Below are positions 16,269 through 24,414 of a stretch of 64,000 bases of DNA, one piece after another. Each line of letters opens with the position of its first letter. The stretch's first letter is position 1. Below the pieces are notes generated by a model. The model searched no databases. It was not told the DNA's origin and worked only from the letters and a program-made list of their open reading frames with translations. The stretch is from UBA8919 sp041658185 (lineage in GTDB: Bacteria > Elusimicrobiota > UBA8919). The position numbers were made by a program, and so were the translations under genes. The stretch is taken from positions 27,054 to 91,053 of the forward strand of contig JBBAAR010000011.1 in the NCBI GenBank assembly GCA_041658185.1. Direction: 5' to 3'.

Positions 16269-16353
16269 CGAAAGTAGGTAAGTAGATAACTTGACTCTGT
16301 ATCCGATTTCTCTAAAATAAATTTTTCAAGTTTTCAAACCAGAACCGACACGG

Positions 16354-16905
16354 TTATTTACTTTTTAATTGTTTGCTTAATAAATTAAGTCCTATAAGTC
16401 CTTTTGTGTATAGTATTAAAGCAGCAGCGTAGAAAATATATTTTACAATTCTTAACCAAAAAATACTACTTCTTGCTTTTTTACGCCAATCAAATTTAAA
16501 AAAATCTGAATTTTTTATTTCCTCATCTTCTAATTTATCAATATCCATGGAATTCCATCTATCTGAGATAATTTTATTTGGATATTTGTCATTTATAGCA
16601 AGATATCGCATAGCCAAAGCATATCTCCTATGTCTGACAGCTTGATTTCTATATAACTGATAAACTTTATCTATATTTTTATCTTTTAAATTACCGGTTG
16701 CGAGAATCCAATTTGAAAAATTTAAATTATCTGCACATGAACTATCAAATCTATTTGATTCACTCATGTGAATGGCTGATTCAAGTACATTGATTTCAAT
16801 TTTTCGTTGATAAGAATCAATAAACGGTATAACTATTGCTAATATCCCAGTAGATATGGTCATTAGTACAGCATATTTATGAACACTTTTATTGATAAAA
16901 CTCAT
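16354..16905 (-). CDS. Two-TM protein of the restriction-modification operon
   Basis: 183 aa, family not recognised. Membrane helices are at about residues 11-29 (AVLMTISTGILAIVIPFI) and 148-168 (SIFWLRIVKYIFYAAALIL). The ~115 residues between them are charged and helical, with an acidic patch DKLEDEEIKNSD. Its start overlaps the hsdS stop by 4 bases (ATGA), so it is translated with the operon. Small two-helix membrane proteins act as effectors in some defence systems; whether this one does is inference from context only. Confidence 0.68.
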   Translation of the reverse strand: MSFINKSVHKYAVLMTISTGILAIVIPFIDSYQRKIEINVLESAIHMSESNRFDSSCADNLNFSNWILATGNLKDKNIDKVYQLYRNQAVRHRRYALAMRYLAINDKYPNKIISDRWNSMDIDKLEDEEIKNSDFFKFDWRKKARSSIFWLRIVKYIFYAAALILYTKGLIGLNLLSKQLKSK

Positions 16906-18287
16906 TCAATAACTTCTCCTAAAATCATTTTTTCGACTTTTTGTTTGGCTTCGGATAAAAGTTCTTTTGCTTTTTTGTGAGCATCGTGGGATTTATGGAC
17001 TAAATCGGTAATTTTTTGCTGGACGGATTTTGGCAAAATTGGTATCTGCAGATTTTTAATTTGTTCGGGTTTCAAATGAATTATGATTGAGCCACCGGCA
17101 TCCCGTTCAATCTGCATTTGTCCTACGAGAGAATTTATGCAAAGTGCTATGTACTCGGGTTCGACATCTTCTTTAACTTTTAACCGCACAACACCGCCTG
17201 CGACAATTCCTTCAACGAGTTCTTTCAAAACATACGCAATACCGGGAGTAGCATCTTTGGTAAGCAAAATTTCGTTTTGTTTTGGTTCATAATTCTTTCT
17301 TAGTTCATTGTATAAAGCATCACTTAAATATTTTTGGTCTTTGTCTATCAAACCCTGTTTTGATAAATTGCTTACACGGATAAATAACTTGCCTTCATTT
17401 TGATATTCGTCGGCACCGGGTTCAATACCTTTTTTTAGCGAAACTAAATCGCCAAGCATTTTTGCATTTTGTTTTTTTATTTTTGAGATAAGTTTTTCAT
17501 ATTTCGGTTGGAAATATTCTGCATCTATGCGATGGACATCTTTTGCTTCAGAAAAATCAACGACACAAGAAAGTTCATCCTCAATTTTGTAGTCCTTCAA
17601 CCCCAATTCTTCTAAAAGCAACTCCTCTGCTTGAGAGTAGAGAGTTTCTGATTGCTTTAAAATGTCGTAAGAATTTTCAACCAGTTTTTTAATTTCTTTT
17701 TGCTTTTCCATACTAACAAGGGGGACTAAAATGTTTTTGAGTTCTGTGTAGACAAGTCCGGGACGGGACAATCCAGTAATTTTTCTATCGTTTTGGTATT
17801 TACCAAATTTGGTATTCAAAAAAGTAGACAAAAATTCAGGTAAAATTACCGTTTCATCAACTTCAATTTTTACAGAGTGTTGATTTATGTTACCTTCCTT
17901 AAAATCTTTTGGAATTGTTGCTGACTTACCATAGGAAACGCCTGTAATTGTTAAAAGCACATCGCCGGATTTTATTTGAGAGCGTTTTAATAAGCCATTA
18001 TGTATTTTTTCACTAATATAAACAACATCGGATAAATCCAAGTAATTTTGCATAACATTTTGAACTCTCAAAAACGAGATTCCTTCTTTTGGATAATCTG
18101 CTCCTAATGGAGTAGCACCACCAGTAATGGCATTTTTTCGTTTTAGAACATTACCAAGAAACTTAAAACTATTTTTGTAATTTTTTATAATTTTATCGTT
18201 TGCCAAATACTCCGGCTGGTAATATTCTGCATCCAGCCGTTTAGCACTTTCAAGTTGTGATTTTTGAATAATAGAGTAGTTAATCAT
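16902..18287 (-). CDS. hsdS: Restriction-modification specificity (S) subunit
   Basis: 461 aa with two target-recognition halves. Each half opens with a similar signature (RLDAEYYQPEYLANDKI near residue 16; RIDAEYFQPKYEKLIS near 254) and ends with a coiled coil (QKEIKKLVENSYDILKQSE; QQKITDLVHKSHDAHKKAKE). The KNILVPL and IKNLQIPIL segments are typical ends of type I S-domains. It would recognise a bipartite DNA site and place the methylase/nuclease subunit. It follows the HEPN-like gene by one base and overlaps the two-TM gene by four. A recombination-prone half could switch specificity, but no second hsdS is present. Confidence 0.92.
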   Translation of the reverse strand: MINYSIIQKSQLESAKRLDAEYYQPEYLANDKIIKNYKNSFKFLGNVLKRKNAITGGATPLGADYPKEGISFLRVQNVMQNYLDLSDVVYISEKIHNGLLKRSQIKSGDVLLTITGVSYGKSATIPKDFKEGNINQHSVKIEVDETVILPEFLSTFLNTKFGKYQNDRKITGLSRPGLVYTELKNILVPLVSMEKQKEIKKLVENSYDILKQSETLYSQAEELLLEELGLKDYKIEDELSCVVDFSEAKDVHRIDAEYFQPKYEKLISKIKKQNAKMLGDLVSLKKGIEPGADEYQNEGKLFIRVSNLSKQGLIDKDQKYLSDALYNELRKNYEPKQNEILLTKDATPGIAYVLKELVEGIVAGGVVRLKVKEDVEPEYIALCINSLVGQMQIERDAGGSIIIHLKPEQIKNLQIPILPKSVQQKITDLVHKSHDAHKKAKELLSEAKQKVEKMILGEVIE

Positions 18288-18288
18288 T

Positions 18289-19083
18289 TTATTTACACTT
18301 TAAAATATTTTTTTCTTGGATAGAAGTTTCATCATCCAACAAAAATGCAAAAGCTAAATTTAAAATAGATTGAGCGACTTTGTATTTTATTTCCTTATTC
18401 TTAGGATGTACCGAATAAACTCTATATTCGTTAAAAATTTCAATAAGAGATTTGTATTTCAAAGGTAATATTTTTTTGATTTTTTCAAATTTTTTATCCT
18501 TATATTGATTTTTATCAAATAATAATATTAACTGACCTAGCGTTGCTTTCTCAAAATATTTACGATATAAAGTGTTATTTCTTTTTTTTATTAAATAATG
18601 TAATCTCGACTCTACAGCTGAAACAGCCATTATTACGGACGAATAAAGAAAAAATTTGCGGAAACAATTCAGTGATTCATCTAATCTTCCACATTCTTCA
18701 CAAGACAATCTATTAATTTTTGTAAATACTTTATTTGAATACATGTTTATTATTTCTAATATTTTGAGTACATTATCTTTGAATGCTATGTAATTAAAAT
18801 TATGTTCTGGTTCTTTTAATTTCTCAATTTTATCTTGTAAATCATCAACAAAATAGTGATCCACATCAAGATACTCGCACACTATTAAATATTTTTCAAG
18901 ATACGAAATCATAAATTGAATAGCTGGGGTTAATCTATAGCATTGATTATCAGTTTTCCTACCATGTGAAAATGGACACCACTTATCAGAACCTTTTGTT
19001 ATTCTTTCCAAATCTTTTATGATTTGATCTTGACCTAATTTATGATAGTGCAATAGTTCATCAACAATTTTATCACTTAGCAT
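18289..19083 (-). CDS. HEPN-like protein between the methylase and S genes
   Basis: 264 aa from the ATG preceded by GGAGG; the ribosome site lies inside the last codons of the methylase gene (the longer frame begins with TTG in that site). I do not recognise a named family. Residues about 140-250 form a helical region like HEPN domains: FFLYSSVIMAVSAVESRLHYLIKKR, then FNEYRVYSVHPKN near the end, with an R-x4-H motif (Arg221, His226) as in HEPN ribonucleases. Cysteine pairs (CEEC, and KWCPFSHG near the N-terminus) suggest metal binding. Its place inside an R-M operon suggests an immunity-linked RNase or toxin, or an accessory subunit. Confidence 0.68.
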   Translation of the reverse strand: MLSDKIVDELLHYHKLGQDQIIKDLERITKGSDKWCPFSHGRKTDNQCYRLTPAIQFMISYLEKYLIVCEYLDVDHYFVDDLQDKIEKLKEPEHNFNYIAFKDNVLKILEIINMYSNKVFTKINRLSCEECGRLDESLNCFRKFFLYSSVIMAVSAVESRLHYLIKKRNNTLYRKYFEKATLGQLILLFDKNQYKDKKFEKIKKILPLKYKSLIEIFNEYRVYSVHPKNKEIKYKVAQSILNLAFAFLLDDETSIQEKNILKCK

Positions 19084-19085
19084 TT

Positions 19086-21011
19086 TTACCTCCAAAAATC
19101 AAATTTTTCTTTTTTGGCGAATTTTATAAATTCTTCGGCGATTTCATTCAAATCGTGTTCAATAACACCGTGACCTTTATCGTCTACAACATAATTTCCA
19201 TTATCAGTTTTTTTATAAACATACTCACCGGAGTTGTCCTTGCCTGATTTTTTGGATACAGCCATAAATATCGGATAATCGTTTAACGGTTTTTCTTTCT
19301 CGTCCCATTTTTGTAAAAACAAAACGGATGTTTTAGTCCCCGTGTGTGGCTTAAATGTATTTATTTCAAGTCCCACAACCGCTAAAATTCTCGCCTTGTC
19401 AAATAAAAATTCTCTTATATATTCCATATTTGTATTGTTCAAAACACCCTGCGGTAAAACAATCGCCATTCTTCCGCTGGGTCTTAAAAAATGGATGCAT
19501 CTTTCAAGAAAAAGTATATGCCTACCGAGTTTATTTACGATTTTTTTATTTTTCTTTGCTATATCATAAAATCTTAAAATCTCTTTTTCGTCTATATCTC
19601 CGGCAAAAGGCGGATTGGTTAATATTAAATCAAATTTCAAATACTTTAATGCGTTTTGATTCTCTTTGTTCTGCTCGTAATCTTTAATGGGTAACAAAAA
19701 TTTTTTAAGAGCATCGTATCCTGTTTCCCCTTTCCAAGTCCATGGCTCTAAACTATTCAAGCGAAAAACATTTGAAGAACCGTCGCCGGCAATAAGCATT
19801 ATTGCTTTTGAAACTTTTTGCGCTTTTTCGTCAAAATCAATTCCGTATAGATATTCGCCGGAATATTTTATTCTGTCTTTTTCGTTCTTGATATTTTTCC
19901 AAACTTGAAACATCGTGTGCACCAAAAATCCACCAGAGCCGGAGGCGGGGTCTAAAACGTATTCGCCGACGGTAGGATTTAACATTTTAACGCACATATC
20001 AATAACGTGTCTCGGAGTGAAATACTGTCCTTTTTCACCTTTGGAAACTTTGCTAATCAAATACTCAAATGCTTCGTCAATAATTCTCAAATCGCTTTCA
20101 AAAAGAACTAAATTTTCCAAGTGACTTACTGCTGATTTTAAACTTGCGCCGTTTAATTTTATTTCTTTTTCATTTGATGCAAAGACACCCTGCCATTTTT
20201 CCGTCGCACTGATAAATAAGTGCGATACTCTATCAAGAAGTTCATCCTCGCTTTCGCCAAGTTTCACCCTGAATTCCACAGCATTATCTTTTCTTATATT
20301 TCTTGCTGCGAACTCATCATATAGTTTGGCAAACAACAACTTAAATGTTTCTTCAAAAACATCAATACCTTTTCTCGCCAGAACCAAATCTTCAAGGTCA
20401 ATTATTAAATCTTTCAGTGATGGTTGGCCTTTTTCTTTTATCTTATTTTCCAAATCCTCAATCGTTACCTTTTTGTTGATTAAATCTTCAATTTTTTCAT
20501 TGTTTTTTGGAATATCGGGTAAAGTTATAAAACCGTGCGGATATGGGCGGTGAAGGACTATCAACTCTTTTCCATCACTCCAAAAACCGATAGGAGAACC
20601 TTCGGCATTAAGATAGGACTTTAACTGCTTGATTCCTTCTTTTCTATCGGGTCTTTTTATTTCGCCGACAATCCAAACGGTATTTTTATCTTTTTGTAGG
20701 ATTACAATATCGGCTGATTTTTTTTCTACTCCCGAACCGAACCATACCGGATATTCAACTTCTATTCTGTCTAACGGATAACCGTATTCTTTGGTGAGTT
20801 TGTTAATCCACAATTGGCGGATAATTTCTTCGGGTTTGGCAACTTTTTTCTTTTCCGATACGGGACACGATACAAAATACTTGTTGCTTTCTTCTGAAAT
20901 ATTCAATGCCTCAATATCTTTTTTTGAAAATTCTTTTAATTCATACTTGACTTTGAAATCTTTGAAGATTAAATCCAGTATCTCGTCTTTTGATTTTTTG
21001 TTGTTAGCCAT
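19086..21011 (-). CDS. BcgI-like fused restriction nuclease/N6-adenine methyltransferase
   Basis: 641 aa. The N-terminal ~160 residues form an HsdR-N-type PD-(D/E)xK domain: KSADIVIL (Asp101), VGEIKRP (Glu117, Lys119), then IKQLKSYLNAEG. From about residue 205 an HsdM-type methyltransferase follows: GQYFTPRHVIDMCVKML, the SAM motif DPASGSGGF (354-362), and the catalytic NPPF (466-469). No HsdR translocase gene is present. The nuclease-methylase fusion plus a separate S subunit is the BcgI-type (type IIB) design. The start at 21011 (MANNKK) has GGAG 6 bases away; the ATG two codons earlier abuts the ribosome site. Could also be a variant type I methylase whose N-terminal domain is only accessory. 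Confidence 0.85.
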   Translation of the reverse strand: MANNKKSKDEILDLIFKDFKVKYELKEFSKKDIEALNISEESNKYFVSCPVSEKKKVAKPEEIIRQLWINKLTKEYGYPLDRIEVEYPVWFGSGVEKKSADIVILQKDKNTVWIVGEIKRPDRKEGIKQLKSYLNAEGSPIGFWSDGKELIVLHRPYPHGFITLPDIPKNNEKIEDLINKKVTIEDLENKIKEKGQPSLKDLIIDLEDLVLARKGIDVFEETFKLLFAKLYDEFAARNIRKDNAVEFRVKLGESEDELLDRVSHLFISATEKWQGVFASNEKEIKLNGASLKSAVSHLENLVLFESDLRIIDEAFEYLISKVSKGEKGQYFTPRHVIDMCVKMLNPTVGEYVLDPASGSGGFLVHTMFQVWKNIKNEKDRIKYSGEYLYGIDFDEKAQKVSKAIMLIAGDGSSNVFRLNSLEPWTWKGETGYDALKKFLLPIKDYEQNKENQNALKYLKFDLILTNPPFAGDIDEKEILRFYDIAKKNKKIVNKLGRHILFLERCIHFLRPSGRMAIVLPQGVLNNTNMEYIREFLFDKARILAVVGLEINTFKPHTGTKTSVLFLQKWDEKEKPLNDYPIFMAVSKKSGKDNSGEYVYKKTDNGNYVVDDKGHGVIEHDLNEIAEEFIKFAKKEKFDFWR

Positions 21012-21085
21012 TTTCATCTCCGATTTTGGTAATTATTTTTGGGCATAGTCATTCCAAAACTTCCCGTCTTTCGGGAATTCCGCTG

Positions 21086-22171
21086 TTATTTTTTCTTTGC
21101 ATTTTTATTAATGGTCTCTAATAATGTGCGTTCTCGCTTCAGTTCTTCTATCAGTTCTTTTTCGGTGGGCAAATACAATTTATATCTTGAAGCAAATATT
21201 TGCCTGTTGTCTTTTGACAGAGTATACCTGACAACCGCATCCTTTTTGTCCTCGCATAAAATAAGCCCAACTGTCGGGTTATCGTCTGATTGTTTTACTT
21301 CACGGTCGTAGTAATTGACATACATTTGCATTTGTCCGATATCCTGATGCGCAAGTTTACCGATTTTAAGGTCAATAATCACATAGCATTTTAGTATTGT
21401 GTTATAGAATACAATATCAATGTAAAAATGGTCGCCGTCCAAAGTAATTCGTTTCTGGCGAGATACAAAGGTAAATCCTTTGCCCAGTTCAAGAAGGAAA
21501 TTTGAAAGGTTATCAATTAGCGCCTGCTCCAGTTTACTTTCATATAGTTTTATTTGCGGGGATAGTCCGGTAAACTCCAACACATACGGGTCTTTAATCA
21601 TATCGCTGTAGATATGTAATTCCTGACCTTTCCGGGCTAACTTTATAAGACCTTTTTTGTCTTTACTCAATGCAAGCCGCTCATACAATAAACTGCCCTT
21701 CTGCCGTTCCAATTCACGTGCCGACCAGTTGTTTGTTATACACTCCTTCTCATAGAAGGCACGCGATTCGGGTTTTTCCACCCTCATTAAAATCCGGTAG
21801 TGACTCCATGATAATTCTGCACACAGTGTGTGCAAATTCTTTTTGCTCAATTCTGCACTCGGCGGGTGCAGAATCTTCGGTGATCTATTTTTGTAAAGTA
21901 TATAAAACTGCCTTAAATGCCATAAATGACTTGACGACCATCCCACACCGTATTTTTCAGCCAGTTCTTTAGATAATTTTTCAATAATTCCTTTACCGTA
22001 TTCGGCGCGGGCAGATCCTTTTTGTTCTTCATTAACAATTTCTTTGCCAATCAACCAATAAGCAGTAACCATCTCAGAATTGACGGTTCTGCTAATTATT
22101 CCCCGCGCAGATTCAATAATTTGTGAGATGCGGAGAAAAAGGTTGTTTTTAGATAACTGTTTATTTTTCAT
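21086..22171 (-). CDS. DUF1016 / YhcG-type nuclease, second paralogue
   Basis: 361 aa. N-terminal DUF1016 part: VTAYWLIGKEIVNEEQ, EKYGVGWSSSHLWHLRQFY. C-terminal PD-(D/E)xK-like part: GDHFYIDIVFYNTILKCYVIIDLKIGKL, where the usual E-x-K is D-x-K. It may be a weaker or altered nuclease than the paralogue at 13695. It overlaps the radC stop by 4 bases and lies 74 bases upstream of the fused methylase gene in the transcription direction. The middle region (residues about 95-115) repeats LHPPSAELSKKNLHTLCAE-type units related to a LCAELSWSHY motif. Confidence 0.88.
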   Translation of the reverse strand: MKNKQLSKNNLFLRISQIIESARGIISRTVNSEMVTAYWLIGKEIVNEEQKGSARAEYGKGIIEKLSKELAEKYGVGWSSSHLWHLRQFYILYKNRSPKILHPPSAELSKKNLHTLCAELSWSHYRILMRVEKPESRAFYEKECITNNWSARELERQKGSLLYERLALSKDKKGLIKLARKGQELHIYSDMIKDPYVLEFTGLSPQIKLYESKLEQALIDNLSNFLLELGKGFTFVSRQKRITLDGDHFYIDIVFYNTILKCYVIIDLKIGKLAHQDIGQMQMYVNYYDREVKQSDDNPTVGLILCEDKKDAVVRYTLSKDNRQIFASRYKLYLPTEKELIEELKRERTLLETINKNAKKK

Positions 22172-22824
22172 ATCAAATTTTTTGATTTCATACTTGAATA
22201 ATCTGTTTTGGAAATTATTATGTGGTCAAGGACTTCTATTCCTAAAATGTCTGCGGCGGAGATTAAGCGTTTGGTGAGTTTTATGTCGTCTTCCGACGGT
22301 GTGGTGTCGCCTGACGGGTGGTTGTGGACAAAAATTACGCTTGCGGCGGAGTGCTCTATCGCCGGCTTGAAGACCTCTCTCGGATGAACAAGCGAGGCGT
22401 TGAGAGTGCCTATTGAAACGAAATCCCTTTTTAATATCTCGTTTCTCGCATTGAGATAAAATACTACGAAATGTTCTCTTTTTCTGTCGCGGATGTCAAG
22501 AGTGTAAGGCAGAACATCCGTCGGTTTTTTTATTGAGACAACATTTTTGTCAAGCCCTCTTTTTACCAGTTCAACTGCGGCGGAAACGACGGATGCTTTG
22601 GCAGAGCCTAAACCTTTAATCGTTTTTAATTTTGAAAGCGAAAGTTGTATGAAATCTTCAGTCGGAAAATTTTTCAGAATCTCTTTTGCAAGTTGCAGGA
22701 CATTTTTTCCTTTATAGCCGGTGCCTAAAATTATTGCCAGAAGTTCCTCGTCTTTTAACGACGAAACGCCTGTTTTTGACAGTTTTTCCCTCGGTAAATC
22801 AACTTTATCAATATCAAACGGCAT
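22168..22824 (-). CDS. radC: RadC family JAB-domain protein
   Basis: 218 aa. The N-terminal helix-hairpin-helix part is LPREKLSKTGVSSLKDEELLAIILGTG ... IKGLGSAKAS (given in two pieces). The C-terminal JAB/MPN metalloprotease-like domain has the zinc motif HNHPSGDTTPSEDD (H-x-H ... D) and a preceding Glu in HPREVFKPAIEHSA. RadC was linked to DNA repair, but its real role is unsettled, and it is frequent beside mobile and defence genes. It overlaps pgi by 11 bases upstream and the DUF1016 gene by 4 bases downstream, so it joins the housekeeping operon to the defence region. Confidence 0.93.
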   Translation of the reverse strand: MPFDIDKVDLPREKLSKTGVSSLKDEELLAIILGTGYKGKNVLQLAKEILKNFPTEDFIQLSLSKLKTIKGLGSAKASVVSAAVELVKRGLDKNVVSIKKPTDVLPYTLDIRDRKREHFVVFYLNARNEILKRDFVSIGTLNASLVHPREVFKPAIEHSAASVIFVHNHPSGDTTPSEDDIKLTKRLISAADILGIEVLDHIIISKTDYSSMKSKNLI

Positions 22825-24205
22825 ATTGGGTTTCCTTTTTCTTTTCCAAAAATTCCTCTATCTCTTTTTTTTCTTTTTCAAAACCGGTACGACCCATCAA
22901 ACCGTAAGTAAGCACTTTACCCAATTCCACTCCCGGCTGGTCAAAAGCATTTATTTCAAAAAGTTCGCCGATATACGCGGTTGCAAGTTCCAGCATATAA
23001 AATAACTGCCCTATTGTATGCTCGGAAACGTCGGGAAGAGTTATTGTGCAATTTGGACGTTGTTGTTTTGTGAGCGCCGTGCGGGTTGCTTCTTCCTCCG
23101 ATTTTATCAATTCGTTTAAGGTGTGTTTTTCAAGATAATGTTTTTCCGATGTTTTTGGAATTACGACATTTACGCGGTATTTTTCAACGGACAAAAATGT
23201 TATGATTTTATCGTGTGGTCCCTCAATATAAAGTTGGACTTGCGAGTGCTGGTCGGTTACACCGAGCGCTTTAACCGGCGTGGGACCTACATTTACTATC
23301 TCGTTTTTGATGTTTGTCTTTTTTCCGAGCGACTCCGCCCATAACTGCCTGAACCAGTCGGAGACGTCTTTTAACGACTGACAGTATGGCATCATCACAT
23401 TTATTTTTTTGCCTTTCTGATAAAGGAAATACTGGATTGCGGCATAAATTGCGGCGGGATTTTTTGATATGTCCTGACCGCAGCGTGCATCCATTTCTCT
23501 TGCGCCCTCTAAAAGTTTTTCAATTTTAATTCCGCAGAAAGCGGCGGATATAAGACCCACAGGCGACAACACCGAGAATCTTCCTCCGACATTTGCAGGT
23601 ATTACAAAAGAAACAATTTTTTCCCGAGCGGCAAGTTCCCGCAAATAACCTTTTTTTTCGTCGGTTGAAATAATTATGTGCTTCTGCCAGTTTTTGGCTC
23701 CGACTTTTTTGAGCAGGGCATTTTTCAGAATAAAAAAGTTCGCGAGACATTCCGCCGTTGTGCCGGATTTTGAAATTATATTGAACACCGTTTTTTTGAG
23801 ATTGAGAACATCCAGCAGTGATTTTATAAGTTCCGGGTCAACATTGTCGGGCACAAAAAGCCGCGGACATTTTTTTCTCTGTTTATTTGACAGAAGATTC
23901 CAATACGGGTGATTTAACGCCGTCTGAAGCGCTATATTTCCGAGTGCAGAACCGCCTATTCCAATTATCACGAAATCATCAAATTTCGCCCGTTGTTTCT
24001 TTGCAAAATCATTTATCTTTTTTGCATCTTCCGTCTTATAGGGAAGTTCCATAAACCCGAGCAAACCTTTTTGTTTTTTCTGCTGAATGATATTGTAAGC
24101 GGAAGAAAGTTTAGGATAAAGCGCCTGCAAATTCTCCTGATTGAGCCCGTGTTCGCCTACAAAATCCGATATACAATTTGAGTAGTCAAGTTTAATGTCA
24201 GCCAT
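22814..24205 (-). CDS. pgi: Glucose-6-phosphate isomerase
   Basis: 463 aa from the ATG MADIKLDYSN, which has GAGGAGG-type sequence 7-12 bases upstream; the longer frame starts before that site. It interconverts glucose-6-phosphate and fructose-6-phosphate in glycolysis. Family segments: VIIGIGGSALGNIALQTA, FNIISKSGTTAECLANFFILK, GGRFSVLSPVGLISAAF, a GVTDQHSQVQLY signature with the catalytic region, and EATRTALTKQQRPN near the C-terminal Lys. Length fits the short bacterial form. It overlaps xseB by 8 bases. Confidence 0.95.
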   Translation of the reverse strand: MADIKLDYSNCISDFVGEHGLNQENLQALYPKLSSAYNIIQQKKQKGLLGFMELPYKTEDAKKINDFAKKQRAKFDDFVIIGIGGSALGNIALQTALNHPYWNLLSNKQRKKCPRLFVPDNVDPELIKSLLDVLNLKKTVFNIISKSGTTAECLANFFILKNALLKKVGAKNWQKHIIISTDEKKGYLRELAAREKIVSFVIPANVGGRFSVLSPVGLISAAFCGIKIEKLLEGAREMDARCGQDISKNPAAIYAAIQYFLYQKGKKINVMMPYCQSLKDVSDWFRQLWAESLGKKTNIKNEIVNVGPTPVKALGVTDQHSQVQLYIEGPHDKIITFLSVEKYRVNVVIPKTSEKHYLEKHTLNELIKSEEEATRTALTKQQRPNCTITLPDVSEHTIGQLFYMLELATAYIGELFEINAFDQPGVELGKVLTYGLMGRTGFEKEKKEIEEFLEKKKETQYAV

Positions 24206-24413
24206 TCTTTTCCTCCTCAAACTCTTTGACAATTTCCTTAATTTCAATTTCAGTTTTTTTCAGTTTGCTTCTCAACATTTTTATCAGTTCCGTCGCTCTT
24301 TTCACCGATTCCGCAAGTTTGTCTATTTCAACATTCTCGCTTTCCAAATCCGTAAGAATCTTTTGCAGTTCATCCAGCGACTTTGAATACGAAATCTTTT
24401 CTCTCTCATCCAT
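24198..24413 (-). CDS. xseB: Exodeoxyribonuclease VII small subunit
   Basis: 71 aa from the ATG at 24413 (MDEREKIS), with AGGAG inside the end of xseA; the longer frame would overlap xseA by about 50 bases. The XseB signature SKSLDELQKILTDLESENVEIDKLAE and the second helix SVKRATELIKMLRSKLKKTE are complete. It binds XseA to form the enzyme that degrades single-stranded DNA from both ends. The gene lies between xseA and pgi with 1-base and overlapping spacing. Confidence 0.92.
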   Translation of the reverse strand: MDEREKISYSKSLDELQKILTDLESENVEIDKLAESVKRATELIKMLRSKLKKTEIEIKEIVKEFEEEKNG

Positions 24414-24414
24414 A

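Larger units (their letters stand above)
15947..16353. other. 407-bp intergenic region with several repeats
   Basis: No gene is visible. It holds an inverted repeat GGGACGGAGCT/AGCTCCGTCCC, the second copy of the 31-bp direct repeat, an 8-bp tandem repeat, and two short copies of an AGAACCG-type sequence (near 16033 and 16341; a third near 14803). These look like REP-type elements. Confidence 0.7.

Noticed and set aside
16902..21017. Ordinary type I restriction system
   Set aside because: No HsdR gene is in the window; the nuclease motif is on the methylase chain. It could still be elsewhere in the genome.
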